DNA of 64,000 bases from Phreatobacter sp. (GCF_016793595.1 NZ_JAEULY010000004.1:992001-1056000); one strand, 5' to 3'; counted from the stretch's first letter, positions 46,792 to 56,870 are shown. Made by a program: numbers and translations. Notes: a model not told the origin generated them from the sequence alone.

Positions 46792-48945
46792 TCAGGCCTT
46801 CGCCATGGCCATCAGCGGCGCGTCGGCAGCGACATGGACGCCGTCCTCGCCCCTGGCGAGATGGACGCGCCGGTCGTGGAAATTCGCCAGCGTCGAGCGG
46901 TGACCGATGGAGACGATAGTGGCGTTCGGCAGCCACTCGCGGATCGCGGCGTAGAGGTTGGCCTCGCCCGCCTCGTCGATGGCGGCGGTGGCCTCGTCGA
47001 GGAACAGCCAGTCCGGCTTCGACAGCAGGGCGCGGGCAAGCGCGAGGCGCTGCTGCTCGCCGCCCGACAGGATCTGGTGCCAGGCGGCCTCCTCGTCGAG
47101 GCGCGAGCCGAGGGCCGCGAGGTTCACCGCCTCCAGCGCGCGGACGATGTCGGCATCGTCATAGGCACCGCGCTCGGCCGGATAGGTGACGGCATCGCGC
47201 AGGCTCGCAACCGGGAAATAGGGCCGCTGCGGCAGCAGCATGATGTCCGCGCCTTCGGGCGTCGCGACCCTGCCCGAGCCATGCGGCCAGATGCCGGCAA
47301 TGGCGCGGAACAGCGTCGACTTGCCGGAGCCCGAGGGGCCGGTGACCAGCACCCGCTCGCCGGGATTGACGGTGATGTCGGGGGCGGAGACCAGCACCTT
47401 GCCCTCGGGAAGGGTGACCGACAGGCCGGACAGGGCCAGCGCCCCGCCCGCCTTCCCGGTGGCGATCGACGGCGCGGGCGCGACCCTCGCCGACGCGGCA
47501 GAGGCCTCGAAGCCGGTGAGGCGGTCGATCACCGACTTGTAGTCGGCAAGCGAGGCATAGAGGTTGGTGAAGATCATCAGCGCGGATTCCACCCGCCCGA
47601 AAGCGCCCGCGGTCTGGGTCAGCGAACCGAGCTGGACCGCGCCGGAGAAATAGGCCGGCGCCAGCATCACGAACGGGAAGATCACCGAGGCCTGGTTGAC
47701 GAAGGTCGTGAACCAGGTGAGCCGCTTGGTGTATTTCATATAGTCGAACCAGTTGGCGACCACATTGGCGAAGCGGCGGGCAAGGCCCTGACGCTCGGCG
47801 GCCTCGCCCTTGAGCAGGGCGATCTGCTCGTCGTTTTCACGCACCCTGACGAGGCTGTAGCGGAAATCCGCCTCGTAGCGCTGGCGCAGGAAATTGATGC
47901 CGATCAGCGCGCGGCCGATGAGATGGGCGCAGACCGTGCCGAACACGGCGACGGCGAGCGCGGCCCAGACGAGATAGCCGGGAATCGATTCCAGGTTCAC
48001 GCCGAAGACCTGATAGCGGAAGCTGGCGGAGAGACCCCAGAGGATCAGCACGAAGGCGTAGAGTGACAGGATCGCCGAGAAGAAGCGGATGACGAGGGCC
48101 AGCGTGTTGTCGGTGAACATGCGGATGTCTTCCGCGATGCGCTGGTCGGGGTTGTCGGCCTGGCTGCCCTTCAGCCGCATGCGGTAATGGCCGCCATCGG
48201 CCAGCCAGTGGCTGGCGAGACGCGCGGTCATCCAGCGCCGCCAGCGCATCTGCGTCCACTGGGTCAGGTAGAGCTCGTAGACGGCGAGGATGACCCACAG
48301 AAACGCGACGATGGTGAAGTAACGCAGTTCGATCCAGAAGGTCGCCTCCGCCCGCTCCTGAAGCGCGGTGTAGAAGCGGTTGTTCCACTGGTTGAGCAGG
48401 ACGGTCGCCAGAACCTGCGCGATGTTGATGGCGAGCAGGATGAACAGCAGCGCATGGGCGACATAGCGCTCCTGCACCCGGAAGGAGAGGCCGAAAGGCA
48501 GTTCCACGGTGCCAAGGTCGCGCGCCTCGAAGAAGGGATCGGCGAGCCGGGTGATCTGGCGGATCGTGGCGAGGAAGGAAATCCCGTAGACGACCAACGC
48601 GAAGATGACGGACAGCAGGATCGAGGCGCGGGTCGGCAGATAGGGGCCGAGATAGTCCGGCAGCGCGCCCGCTTCCTTGACCAGCAGCAAGGCCAGCGCG
48701 GACAGGTGCCAGACGACGAGGAAGCCGATGATCGCCCGCACCATGGTCGAGGTCGAGCGCGCGAGGAAGGCCACGGCGCCGGCGACCAGCGTCAGGCAAT
48801 AGACCCACCAGGGCAGATCGAGCCGGCCTGCGAGGGAACTCGCGCCGACGAGAGCGCCGGCAAGTCCTGCGACGATGGCGATGGGCAGCATGGGCGTTAC
48901 CGGGAGCGGTTCGGGTCGGGAAATCGGGCGGGACGCGGCAGCCAC
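46792..48945 (-). CDS. ABC transporter, fused permease-ATPase, SbmA/ABCD (YddA-like) type
   Basis: The 717-residue half-transporter has an extended N-terminal hydrophobic region, a six-helix ABC_membrane_2 domain (LNQWNNRFYTALQ, RWMTARLASHWL, NPDQRIAEDIR) and an ATPase with GPSGSGKST, LSGGEQQRLALARAL and FLDEATAAID. The NPDQRI stretch is the SbmA/BacA/ABCD hallmark. Relatives move B12, peptides or very-long-chain acyl-CoA; substrate unknown. The upstream-most start is GTG 48945 without a clear ribosome site; ATG 48891, 18 residues in, is equally plausible. Confidence 0.9.
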   Translation of the reverse strand: MAAASRPISRPEPLPVTPMLPIAIVAGLAGALVGASSLAGRLDLPWWVYCLTLVAGAVAFLARSTSTMVRAIIGFLVVWHLSALALLLVKEAGALPDYLGPYLPTRASILLSVIFALVVYGISFLATIRQITRLADPFFEARDLGTVELPFGLSFRVQERYVAHALLFILLAINIAQVLATVLLNQWNNRFYTALQERAEATFWIELRYFTIVAFLWVILAVYELYLTQWTQMRWRRWMTARLASHWLADGGHYRMRLKGSQADNPDQRIAEDIRMFTDNTLALVIRFFSAILSLYAFVLILWGLSASFRYQVFGVNLESIPGYLVWAALAVAVFGTVCAHLIGRALIGINFLRQRYEADFRYSLVRVRENDEQIALLKGEAAERQGLARRFANVVANWFDYMKYTKRLTWFTTFVNQASVIFPFVMLAPAYFSGAVQLGSLTQTAGAFGRVESALMIFTNLYASLADYKSVIDRLTGFEASAASARVAPAPSIATGKAGGALALSGLSVTLPEGKVLVSAPDITVNPGERVLVTGPSGSGKSTLFRAIAGIWPHGSGRVATPEGADIMLLPQRPYFPVASLRDAVTYPAERGAYDDADIVRALEAVNLAALGSRLDEEAAWHQILSGGEQQRLALARALLSKPDWLFLDEATAAIDEAGEANLYAAIREWLPNATIVSIGHRSTLANFHDRRVHLARGEDGVHVAADAPLMAMAKA

Positions 48946-48982
48946 TATGGATCACGCGGCATGCGGGAAGGAAAGGCCGGAC

Positions 48983-49261
48983 TCAGGCGGGCGCGGCGGC
49001 CAGAGCCTGCCGCAGATCCTCCTCGGTGACGAGGCGCATGGCCTTCAGCACCTTCACCGCCTCGGTGGCGCGGCCGAGGCGCATGATCAGCACCACCGTC
49101 TCGGCATCGCCGCATTCGGGATGGGAACAGGCGATCTCGCTGACGGTGACGCCGTCGTCCTCGGAAAGGGCGAGATGGGCGCGGACCATCGCCGACAGCC
49201 GGCGCGATGCATCGGCCGTCTCGGGATCTGCCCCCCTGCGATTGAAGAAGAAGCGCGCCAT
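48983..49261 (-). CDS. Small protein of unknown function
   Basis: A 92-residue soluble protein from ATG 49261 (AAGGCGG upstream). It begins MARFFFNRRGADPETADASR, then has VSEIACSHPECGDAETVVLIM, with two Cys in ACSHPEC, and a final helical segment. A MARFFFN-type start is reminiscent of small rhizobial DUF6894-like proteins, but the rest does not match what I remember. It lies between the ABC exporter and the YdjC gene. Confidence 0.6.
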   Translation of the reverse strand: MARFFFNRRGADPETADASRRLSAMVRAHLALSEDDGVTVSEIACSHPECGDAETVVLIMRLGRATEAVKVLKAMRLVTEEDLRQALAAAPA

Positions 49262-49346
49262 GACACCGCCTTGTCGGGGCGAGTTATGGCCGATCCGTGG
49301 CGTCGCGCCAAGGTCGTTGTGGCGTTGCAACAATCGCGGGCAGGTC

Positions 49347-50168
49347 TCACGGGGTGTTGATGGCGCGCAAGCCGAGCGAAAACCCGGCGGCCGCGAGGTC
49401 CTGCGGGAAGGCGTCGCCGGCGAGATAGGCGAGTTCCCTCTCGCGGGGTTCATGAACGGGGTCGACGCGCTTCAGCGCCGCGTCGACATGGCCGGGATGG
49501 ACCATGACGAGGCTGCCATCGGGCAGCGCCGGCAGGAAGCCGCGGAAGATGGCCGGAAACGTCCCGGCCCGCGCGAAGTCATAGGCTCCCGAAAAGGCAG
49601 GATTGGTGGCGATGCCGCGCGCGGCGGCGGCCCGCGCCAGCCCGCCGGACAGGCCCGCGATGATCCGGCCCTTGAGGCCCTGTCCGGCGCCGTGAGGACC
49701 GCGGCACTGACGGACCCAGGCATAGGGAGCGTGACGCTTCGCGGCATCCAGCACGAGATCGCGGATACCGGGCAGGAGATGGGCGTGCTGGTGGCCGTCG
49801 ACGAAGTCGGGCGCCCGGCCGAGGGCCGACCGGAACGCGCCGAACTGCGCCCCGATCTCGGCGGCGACGGCCGCGCGGTCCAGACGGCGCAGGAAGGCGG
49901 CGGCCATCAGCGGCGCGATGGAAGGCCAGAATGCCGGCAGGTCCGGTGCGGCGAGCGGCGTCAGGCCGCCGGTAAGGGTGACGTGCAGGCCGATCTGGAA
50001 GCCGGGCGGCGCGGCGGCCAGCAGCGCCTCCGCCTCGGCTGCGAGGTCAGGCCCCGGCGTCATCACCGAGGTCGCGTTGAGGCGGCCGGCGGCGACAAGC
50101 TCGCGGATGGCGCGCGAGACGCCCGGCGCGAGCGCGTAATCGTCGGCGCAGAGGATCAGGCGCTTCAT
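49347..50168 (-). CDS. ChbG/HpnK (YdjC) family carbohydrate deacetylase
   Basis: A 273-residue TIM-barrel-like deacetylase with metal motif CADDYALAPGV (Asp-Asp) and HQHAHLLPGI, plus HPGHVD near the end. ChbG deacetylates diacetylchitobiose; HpnK-type members act on hopanoid N-acetylglucosamine. Here it sits next to a GT2 and a GtrA protein, which suggests deacetylation of a lipid-linked sugar. It starts 25 bases after the GT2 stop and is probably cotranscribed. Confidence 0.9.
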   Translation of the reverse strand: MKRLILCADDYALAPGVSRAIRELVAAGRLNATSVMTPGPDLAAEAEALLAAAPPGFQIGLHVTLTGGLTPLAAPDLPAFWPSIAPLMAAAFLRRLDRAAVAAEIGAQFGAFRSALGRAPDFVDGHQHAHLLPGIRDLVLDAAKRHAPYAWVRQCRGPHGAGQGLKGRIIAGLSGGLARAAAARGIATNPAFSGAYDFARAGTFPAIFRGFLPALPDGSLVMVHPGHVDAALKRVDPVHEPRERELAYLAGDAFPQDLAAAGFSLGLRAINTP

Positions 50169-50193
50169 CGGGTGACGGACATGGTCTGGTCGG

Positions 50194-51234
50194 TCAGTCG
50201 CCCTGCGCCAGCGGGCCGCTGTCGCGCGCGCCCGGCTGGTCGGCCGCCCGCTTCAGTGACTGGTCGCCAACGAGATAGACCGGGCGCCCCTTCAGCTCCG
50301 ACAGGATCTTGCCGATATATTCGCCGAGCACGCCGATCATCAGCAGCTGAACGCCGCCGATGAAGGTCACGGCCACGAACAGCGAGGGATAGCCGGGAAC
50401 GGCATGGCCGAAGACGAAGGTCTCGACCACGATGGCCAGCGCATAGAGCAGCGAGGCGGCGGCGAGCAACGCGCCGAGCAGGCTGGCGATGCGCAGCGGC
50501 ACGATGGAGAACGAGGTCAGCCCCTCAAGCGACAGGGTCATGAGGCCCCAGAAACTCCACTTGGCCTCGCCCTGCTCGCGCGGGGCAGGCTCGTAGGGAA
50601 TGCCGATCTGGCGGAAACCGACCCAGCTCGACAGGCCCTTGAAGAACCGGCCGCGCTCCGGGAGCATGCGCAGGGCAGCAGCAGCGCGCGGGGACAGCAG
50701 GCGGAAGTCGCCGGCATCGGCGGGTATCCTGTGCTTCACGCCGGCATTGACCAGCCCGTAGAAGGCGCTGACGAAGAGCGTGCGCAGGCGCGGCTCGTCG
50801 CGGCGGTGAGCCTTGTAGGTGAAGACAACGTCGTAGCCATCGTCCAGCCAGCGCGAGATCAGCGTCTCGGCGACCGAGGTCGGGTGCTGGCCGTCGGCAT
50901 CCATGAAGATGACCGCGCCGTAGCGGGCATGATCGAGGCCGGCGAGAAGCGCCGCCTCCTTGCCGAAATTGCGCGAGAAGGACACCACCTGCACGTCCGC
51001 GCCGTCGGGCTTGAGCCCCTGCGCCACCAGTGCCGTGCCGTCGCGCGAGCCGTCGTCGACGTAGAGAATCTCGACAGCGAGCCCGCGCGTCTCCTTCAGC
51101 TTGCGCGCGAAGGCGGTCAGCTTGGCGTGGGTATGGGGCAGCGCCTCGGCCTCGTTATAGGCCGGAACGACAATGGTGAGGCCGAAGGGAGGCTCGGCCC
51201 CGGGAAAGGCAATCACGCGCCTGTCACTGGTCAT
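50194..51234 (-). CDS. GT2 glycosyltransferase, polyprenyl-phosphate type
   Basis: A 346-residue protein: GT-A domain with PAYNEAEALP, YVDDGSRDGT, SRNFGKEAALLAGLDHA in pieces, and the metal motif FMDADGQHP. Two C-terminal helices follow (LLGALLAAASLLYALAIV and VTFIGGVQLLMIGVLGEYIG in pieces). It is a DPM1/GtrB-like enzyme that loads a sugar on undecaprenyl phosphate. ATG 51234 is chosen; GTG 51291 is possible. It is divergent from GtrA. Confidence 0.93.
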   Translation of the reverse strand: MTSDRRVIAFPGAEPPFGLTIVVPAYNEAEALPHTHAKLTAFARKLKETRGLAVEILYVDDGSRDGTALVAQGLKPDGADVQVVSFSRNFGKEAALLAGLDHARYGAVIFMDADGQHPTSVAETLISRWLDDGYDVVFTYKAHRRDEPRLRTLFVSAFYGLVNAGVKHRIPADAGDFRLLSPRAAAALRMLPERGRFFKGLSSWVGFRQIGIPYEPAPREQGEAKWSFWGLMTLSLEGLTSFSIVPLRIASLLGALLAAASLLYALAIVVETFVFGHAVPGYPSLFVAVTFIGGVQLLMIGVLGEYIGKILSELKGRPVYLVGDQSLKRAADQPGARDSGPLAQGD

Positions 51235-51329
51235 GTGGTCAACGGCTTCGCGCCGCTCCCGGAAAGGTTCACCATGATGCACCGTGTTCACGGCCGCGTG
51301 AAGGGTTGCCAGACCGGCTCGGCTGATTG

Positions 51330-51827
51330 ATGACCGAAAAGCGTGTAGACGACGACCGCATGATGAACGACGGACAACAGAATCGCAGCGAGCGCCCCGG
51401 TCTTGCGGCCCGGCTGGTCAGCGAGGCGCGCAAGATCGTGTCCTTCGGGCTGATCGGCGCCGTCAACGGGGTGGTCAATTACGCCGTCACCGTGGGGCTG
51501 ACGCTGTTCGTGCTGGCGCGTTTCGGGCTGGCGACGGACGATGTCGCGCTCGGCGTCGCCAAGGCGCTCGGCTGGGCGGTGGCGGTGACCAATTCCTACC
51601 TGCTCAACACCATGATCACCTTCGCGGCAGAGAGCGGCCGGCGGTTGAGCTGGCGCACCTATGGCAAATTCGTCGCGTCCGGCACGCTGGGGCTGACGGT
51701 GGAGGTCCTGAGCTTCCTCGTCGCCGTGCGCTACCTGCCGCTGACGCTGGCGGCGATCGTGCCGATCGGCTTCGCCTTCGTCGCCAATTTCGCCATGACG
51801 CGCTTCGTCGTCTTCCCCAATCGCTGA
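51330..51827 (+). CDS. GtrA-like flippase protein
   Basis: A 165-residue protein with four transmembrane helices (KIVSFGLIGAVNGVVNY start) and the GtrA pattern NSYLLNTMITF and FAMTRFVVFPNR. GtrA flips polyprenyl-phosphate sugars across the membrane. It faces the GT2 gene from the other strand, leaving a 95-base shared gap. The start may be ATG 51330 or 51360; neither has a strong ribosome site. A third Gtr component (a serotype glucosyltransferase) is missing. Confidence 0.88.
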   Translation: MTEKRVDDDRMMNDGQQNRSERPGLAARLVSEARKIVSFGLIGAVNGVVNYAVTVGLTLFVLARFGLATDDVALGVAKALGWAVAVTNSYLLNTMITFAAESGRRLSWRTYGKFVASGTLGLTVEVLSFLVAVRYLPLTLAAIVPIGFAFVANFAMTRFVVFPNR

Positions 51828-51850
51828 CGCCAGCCGGAGCGCGCAACGCC

Positions 51851-52336
51851 ATGGCGATGGACACGCCGCAGAAGACGTTTCCGCCCTTCGCCGACGAGGC
51901 TGCCGTGACGGCCGTCATCGAGGGATTCCGGGCGCGCAGCCTGCCCTTCGCCGACTGGAGCCATCAGGCCCATCTCGCGGTCGGCCTCTGGCATGTCGCG
52001 ACATTCGGCGAGGAAAGGGCAAGGCCGCAGCTGCGTGACGGCATCAGCGCCTACAACGTCGCGGTCGGCCGGGTGAACGACGACATGCGCGGCTATCACG
52101 AGACGGTGACGTTCTACTTCGCCTGGGCCGCGGCGCGACACCTCGATAACGATCCGCCCGGCAGCCTGGTCGAGCGCGTCAACCGCTTCGTCGCCAGCCC
52201 GCTCGGCGGCAAGGAGGGCATCTTCCGGTTCTGGAGCCGCGAGAGCCTGTTCACGCCACGGGCAAGGCTCGGCTGGCTGGAGCCGGACCTCCGTCCGCTC
52301 GATGCCGCGGTGCTGATGGCGCCCGCCGGGAGCTGA
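51851..52336 (+). CDS. Conserved hypothetical soluble protein
   Basis: A 161-residue protein starting 23 bases after gtrA-like. Its recognisable part is a helical core DWSHQAHLAVGLWHVATFG with His residues spaced HxxH, then GYHETVTFYFAWAAARHL. The conserved W-HxxH-L and GYHET patterns occur in a small family of unannotated alphaproteobacterial proteins as I recall them. A metal-binding helical bundle is possible. No signal peptide. Confidence 0.7.
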   Translation: MAMDTPQKTFPPFADEAAVTAVIEGFRARSLPFADWSHQAHLAVGLWHVATFGEERARPQLRDGISAYNVAVGRVNDDMRGYHETVTFYFAWAAARHLDNDPPGSLVERVNRFVASPLGGKEGIFRFWSRESLFTPRARLGWLEPDLRPLDAAVLMAPAGS

Positions 52337-52402
52337 AGGCTTTTCAAAAGCTGCCGGATCGGTTCTGGTCGGGCCATCGACCGCAAGCGAAGCCGGAGAG
52401 CC

Positions 52403-52843
52403 ATGTCCGCCCGTCCCCTGCCCCGTCCCCGCAGCGATTTCCGCTGGTTCGCCCCGATCCAGACCCGCTGGTCGGACAATGACCAGTACGGCCACGTCAA
52501 CAATGTCGTCTATTACTCGTATTTCGATACGGTGGTGAACGCCTTCCTCATCAACAAGGCGGGACTGGTGCCGGTCACGGGCCCCTGGATGGGCCTCGTC
52601 GTGGATACGCGCTGCTCGTTCTTCGCGCCCGCGAGCTATCCCGAACCGCTCGAAGCGGGCCTCGCCTTCGCCGAGCGCGGCCGGTCGAGCCTGCGCTACG
52701 AGATCGGCATTTTCCGCGCCGGCGGCCCGGAAACGCTGGCGCACGGCCATTTCGTCCATGTCTATGTGGATGCGGCGAACCGCCGGCCGATCCCGCTCCC
52801 CGAGAGCCTGACGGCCGCCATCGACGCCGCGGCGGCCGGCTGA
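52403..52843 (+). CDS. Acyl-CoA thioesterase, 4HBT hotdog family
   Basis: A 146-residue hotdog protein with the 4HBT signature RWSDNDQYGHVNNVVYYSYF (Asp in the first strand, His-Asn in the helix start) and RSSLRYEIGI. It hydrolyses acyl-CoA of unknown chain or aromatic type. The alternative FcbC/YbgC function (with Tol-Pal) is not suggested by the neighbours. ATG 52403 follows GGAGAGCC. Confidence 0.9.
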   Translation: MSARPLPRPRSDFRWFAPIQTRWSDNDQYGHVNNVVYYSYFDTVVNAFLINKAGLVPVTGPWMGLVVDTRCSFFAPASYPEPLEAGLAFAERGRSSLRYEIGIFRAGGPETLAHGHFVHVYVDAANRRPIPLPESLTAAIDAAAAG

Positions 52844-52933
52844 GGCGACCTGACGTTCAGGAATTGTTTGCCTTAATTGCGCTAAGGATAACGGCTAGAG
52901 TGCCTCAACCCACAGGAAGCATTCCCCTCGGTC

Positions 52934-54436
52934 ATGATCTCGTCTCTCGCTCCCCGGCTCGTTCGCGCCGCGCTGTTCAGCGCCGCGGCATCGTTCGCCA
53001 TGGCCGATGCGATGGCGCAGACACAGCCGCAGGCCGAGCAGACGCCGGCCGCGCCCGCCGCTTCTGCCGAGCCGCCGCCGGCGCTCGCGCCTTCCATCCC
53101 TGCCGCTCCGCCGACAGCGGCCGCTCCCGACGGCCAGCAGCAGGCCGCTCCGGTGCCGCAGCGGCCCCGCCCGCAGCGCCCGCCGCCGCCCCCGCGCGTG
53201 ACGGCGATCTCCTCCGATCCGCAGCCGACCTATGCGCCGCAAACGGTCACGACGACCCAGCGGGCGCTCGAAAGCTACCGCCGCATCGCCCAGGCGGGCG
53301 GCTGGGGCGTGCTGCCGGCTGCGACCCGCCTCGCCAAGGGCGCACGCGGCGCCCCTGTCGCCCTGCTGAAGCAGCGGCTCGCGATCGAGGGTGATCTGAG
53401 TGCCGGAGCCTCGCCGGGCGAGACCTTCGACGAGACCACCGCCGAGGCGGTGAGGCGCTTCCAGCGCCGCGTCGGCCTGCTGCCGTCCGGGGTGGTGGCG
53501 GCGGCGACCATCCGCCAGCTCAACATCCCCGCCGAGGCCCGCGTGCGGGCGCTCGAGAAGTCGCTGGAGCGGCTCGCCGACAGCCGCTTCGCCTTCGGCC
53601 AGCGCTACGTGATCGTCAACATTCCGGCCGCCGCGGCCGAAGCCGTCGAGGGCGGCGTCGTGCGCCGCCGCCACGTCGTCATCGTCGGCAAGACCGCCCA
53701 TGCCTCGCCGATGGTCGAATCCCGCCTGACAGTGGTGAACTTCAATCCGACCTGGACGATCCCGACCTCGATCATCAAGCGCGACATCATCCCGCGCATG
53801 CGGCGCAATGCGGCGACGCTCGCCAACATGCGCGTGCGCATCCTCGACCGCTCCGGCAACGAGGTGAACCCCGCCTCCATCGACTGGACCACCGAGCGGG
53901 CCGTCAACTACACGCTCAGGCAGGATCCCGGCCCCGGCAATTCGCTGGGACGCGTGCGCATCGACATGCCGAACACGGAAGCGGTGTTCATGCACGACAC
54001 GCCCTCGCGCGGGCTGTTCCAGTCGGACAGCCGCTCGCTGTCGTCGGGCTGCGTGCGCGTCGCCGACGTCTCGGACTTCGTGACCTGGCTGCTGACACCG
54101 CAGGGCTGGACCAAGGAACAGGTGGTCGAGGGCATGACCGAGACGCAGCGCCGCGACGTGCGCCTCGCGCAGGCCGTGCCCGTCTCGTGGGTCTATCTCA
54201 CCGGCTGGGCCGCGCCCGACGGCACCGTGCAGTTCCGCGACGACATCTACGGCTGGGATGCGCCGGGCGCGCCGCCGCAGCGCGTCGTCAGGCCGGCCGA
54301 GCGCCCGCCGCAGGCCCCGGCGCAGATCGCGCCGCAGGTGCAGCAGGCGCCGCCGCCGCAGCGCAATTTCCTGGAAGGCCTGTTCGGCGCGCCGCCGCAG
54401 CCGGGACGCCAGCCCTCCGCCGACATCCGCTACTGA
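52934..54436 (+). CDS. L,D-transpeptidase (YcbB/LdtD-like)
   Basis: A 500-residue envelope enzyme: signal peptide (cleavage near AMAQ), a long Pro/Ala linker (about 30-95), a peptidoglycan-binding helical domain (FQRRVGLLPSGVV), then the YkuD domain with His in FMHDTPSRGLFQ and catalytic Cys in SLSSGCVRV. It forms 3-3 crosslinks in murein, common in Hyphomicrobiales. A Pro/Gln-rich tail follows the catalytic domain. CAGGAAG lies 15 bases before the ATG. Confidence 0.94.
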   Translation: MISSLAPRLVRAALFSAAASFAMADAMAQTQPQAEQTPAAPAASAEPPPALAPSIPAAPPTAAAPDGQQQAAPVPQRPRPQRPPPPPRVTAISSDPQPTYAPQTVTTTQRALESYRRIAQAGGWGVLPAATRLAKGARGAPVALLKQRLAIEGDLSAGASPGETFDETTAEAVRRFQRRVGLLPSGVVAAATIRQLNIPAEARVRALEKSLERLADSRFAFGQRYVIVNIPAAAAEAVEGGVVRRRHVVIVGKTAHASPMVESRLTVVNFNPTWTIPTSIIKRDIIPRMRRNAATLANMRVRILDRSGNEVNPASIDWTTERAVNYTLRQDPGPGNSLGRVRIDMPNTEAVFMHDTPSRGLFQSDSRSLSSGCVRVADVSDFVTWLLTPQGWTKEQVVEGMTETQRRDVRLAQAVPVSWVYLTGWAAPDGTVQFRDDIYGWDAPGAPPQRVVRPAERPPQAPAQIAPQVQQAPPPQRNFLEGLFGAPPQPGRQPSADIRY

Positions 54437-54444
54437 GGCCGGCC

Positions 54445-55059
54445 GTGCCGCTCACCAATCGCGTCGATCCCTTCGGTGCGATTGCGGCTGTGCCCGATCG
54501 CGGGCTGATGTACGGCAACCGGGGCGGCCGCTTCCACCGCGACGACAAGACCATCGGGGCTCGGCCGTGGGCATCCCGGCAATGGATTTGCTGCGTGCTG
54601 TCGTTCAAGGGCCGTAGGCGCGCGCCGCTGATGGGCAGCGGCTTCACCGAACTGTTCTTCCTCGACGAGGTGACGGCGCTCGCGAGTGGCCATCGCCCCT
54701 GTTTCGAGTGTCGGCGGGCGGATGCGACGCGCTTCGCGGCGGCATGGGCGAGGGCGAAGGGCTTGCCAGCACCGCCGAAAGCGCCGGAAATGGATGTCGT
54801 GCTCCATGCCGAGCGGCTGGACGGGCGGGACAAGCGGGTTCACGCCGCTGATATCGGGGACTTGCCGGACGGCGCGATGATCGCGCGGGATGGCCGGGCG
54901 TGGGCGGTGCGCGGCGATGTGCTCCTGCCCTGGTCGTATGGCGGCTATGGTGCCCGCCAAGGGCGAGGATCGGGATCAGCTGCGGTGCTGACCCCACCAA
55001 CGATGATCGCGGCGCTGCGGAACGGGTTTGAGCCGGTCTGGCACCCGAGCGCAGGCTAG
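54445..55059 (+). CDS. Conserved hypothetical protein with HRPCFECRR motif, GTG start
   Basis: A 204-residue protein starting at GTG 54445 with GAGG 6 bases before. It contains [23 protein letters not shown], whose CxxC within HRPCxECRR suggests metal binding, and is otherwise soluble and basic. I recall many Hyphomicrobiales proteins with this pattern and no assigned function. It follows the transpeptidase by 8 bases and its stop codon overlaps the fhs stop on the other strand. Confidence 0.75.
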   Translation: MPLTNRVDPFGAIAAVPDRGLMYGNRGGRFHRDDKTIGARPWASRQWICCVLSFKGRRRAPLMGSGFTELFFLDEVTALASGHRPCFECRRADATRFAAAWARAKGLPAPPKAPEMDVVLHAERLDGRDKRVHAADIGDLPDGAMIARDGRAWAVRGDVLLPWSYGGYGARQGRGSGSAAVLTPPTMIAALRNGFEPVWHPSAG

Positions 55060-56729
55060 AACAGTCCCTCGATCTGGCCCTGTTCGTTGAGATGGATGCC
55101 CTCCGCCGCCGGCAGTTTCGGCAGGCCCGGCATGGTCATGATCTCCCCGCATATGGCGACGACGAAGCCGGCGCCCGCCGCGAGCCGCACCTCGCGCACC
55201 GGCACGACATGGCCGGACGGCGCGCCGAGCAGGGTCGGATCGGCGGAGAAGGAATATTGCGTCTTGGCCATGCAGACCGGCAGGTCGCCGTAGCCGGCGG
55301 CCTCGAAAGCGGCAAGGTCCGCCGCCGCCTTGGGCGCGATGGCGACCTCCGCGGCACGGTAGATGCGCGTCGCGATGGTCAGGATCTTGCCGGCGAGCGG
55401 CATGTGATCCGGGTAGATTGGCTGGAAATGCGCCTTGCCGCCCTCGCAGAGCTCCACGACCTTGCGGGCGAGTTCCTCGGCGCCGGCAGCGCCATCCGCC
55501 CAGTGGCTGCACTGCACCGCCTCGACGCCGAACTCGTCGCGGCAGATGTTGGCGATGAGCTGGTGTTCGGCTTCGGTGTCGGTGGTGAAATGGTTGATCG
55601 CGACGACAACCGGCAGGCCGAAGGCGCGGACGTTCTCGACGTGGCGACCGAGATTGACGATGCCGGCGCGGAGCGCGTCGAGGTTTTCGCGGGCGAGGTC
55701 GATCTTGGCGACACCGCCATTCATCTTCAGCGCGCGGACGGTGGCGACGACGACGGCCGCATCGGGCTTCAGGCCGGCCTTGCGGCACTTGATGTCGAAG
55801 AACTTCTCCGCGCCGAGATCGGCGCCGAAACCGGCCTCAGTCACCACGTAGTCGCCGAGCTTCATGGCCGCGCGGGTGGCGATGACCGAGTTGCAGCCGT
55901 GCGCGATATTGGCGAAGGGGCCGCCATGGATCAGCGCGGGCGAACCCTCGATGGTCTGGACGAGATTCGGCCGGATGGCGTCCTTGAGCAGCACGGCCAT
56001 GGCGCCGGCCGCGTTGAGGTCGCCGGCGGTGATCGGCTTCCTCGCGCGGGTATAGGCGACGACGATGCGGGAGAGCCGCTCTTCGAGGTCATCGAGGTCG
56101 TTCGCGAGGCAGAAGCAGGCCATGACCTCGGAGGCGACGGTGATGTCGAAGCCGTCCTCGCGGGCATAGCCATTGCCACCGCCACCGAGGCCGTTGGTGA
56201 TGGCGCGCAGTGCGCGATCGTTCATGTCCATGACGCGCCGCCAGACGATCTTGCGCGTGTCGATGCCGAGCGAATTGCCCCAGTAGACGTGGTTGTCGAC
56301 GAGCGCCGCCAGCAGGTTGTGGGCCGAGGTGATGGCGTGGAAATCGCCGGTGAAATGGAGGTTGATCGCCTCCATGGGCAGGACCTGCGCCTTGCCGCCG
56401 CCGGTGGCGCCGCCCTTGGTGCCGAAGACCGGCCCGAGCGAGGGCTCGCGCAGCGCGATCACCGTGCGCTTGCCGATACGGTTCAGGCCGTCGCCGAGAC
56501 CAACCGTGGTGGTGGTCTTGCCCTCTCCCGCCGGCGTCGGATTGATGGCGGTGACGAGGATCAGCTTGCCGTCCGGCCTGTCCTTCAGCGACGCCAGATA
56601 GTCAGCGTCCAGCTTGGCGATGTGGCGACCATAGGGCTCCAGCGCGTCGGCGGGAATGCCCGCGGCCCCGGCGATCGCGGCGATGGGCTTCATGGTCGCG
56701 GCGCGGGCGACGGCGAGGTCATGAGACAT
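55056..56729 (-). CDS. fhs: Formate-tetrahydrofolate ligase
   Basis: A 557-residue enzyme with P-loop [38 protein letters not shown] and the later [13 protein letters not shown]. It makes 10-formyl-THF from formate, ATP and THF in one-carbon metabolism. The start ATG 56729 gives the standard length. No folD or ftf-linked one-carbon genes are adjacent. It is divergent from the DgoK-like gene, with 141 bases between starts. Confidence 0.97.
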   Translation of the reverse strand: MSHDLAVARAATMKPIAAIAGAAGIPADALEPYGRHIAKLDADYLASLKDRPDGKLILVTAINPTPAGEGKTTTTVGLGDGLNRIGKRTVIALREPSLGPVFGTKGGATGGGKAQVLPMEAINLHFTGDFHAITSAHNLLAALVDNHVYWGNSLGIDTRKIVWRRVMDMNDRALRAITNGLGGGGNGYAREDGFDITVASEVMACFCLANDLDDLEERLSRIVVAYTRARKPITAGDLNAAGAMAVLLKDAIRPNLVQTIEGSPALIHGGPFANIAHGCNSVIATRAAMKLGDYVVTEAGFGADLGAEKFFDIKCRKAGLKPDAAVVVATVRALKMNGGVAKIDLARENLDALRAGIVNLGRHVENVRAFGLPVVVAINHFTTDTEAEHQLIANICRDEFGVEAVQCSHWADGAAGAEELARKVVELCEGGKAHFQPIYPDHMPLAGKILTIATRIYRAAEVAIAPKAAADLAAFEAAGYGDLPVCMAKTQYSFSADPTLLGAPSGHVVPVREVRLAAGAGFVVAICGEIMTMPGLPKLPAAEGIHLNEQGQIEGLF

Positions 56730-56870
56730 GAGCGATGATCTGCGCTGTGGAAGGGCCGGCTTCACGATAGTTGCGGGCGGGATTAAATCGACGCGCGCCG
56801 CCCATGCAAGGGGACAACCCATAAGAGCGGCCGGATGACGCGGCAGAGGCGGAATGAGCGGGGGACAAGC

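Noticed and set aside
46752..48066. Plus-strand frame opposite the ABC exporter
   Set aside because: Antisense shadow without ribosome site or recognisable motifs; the minus-strand ABC protein is unambiguous.
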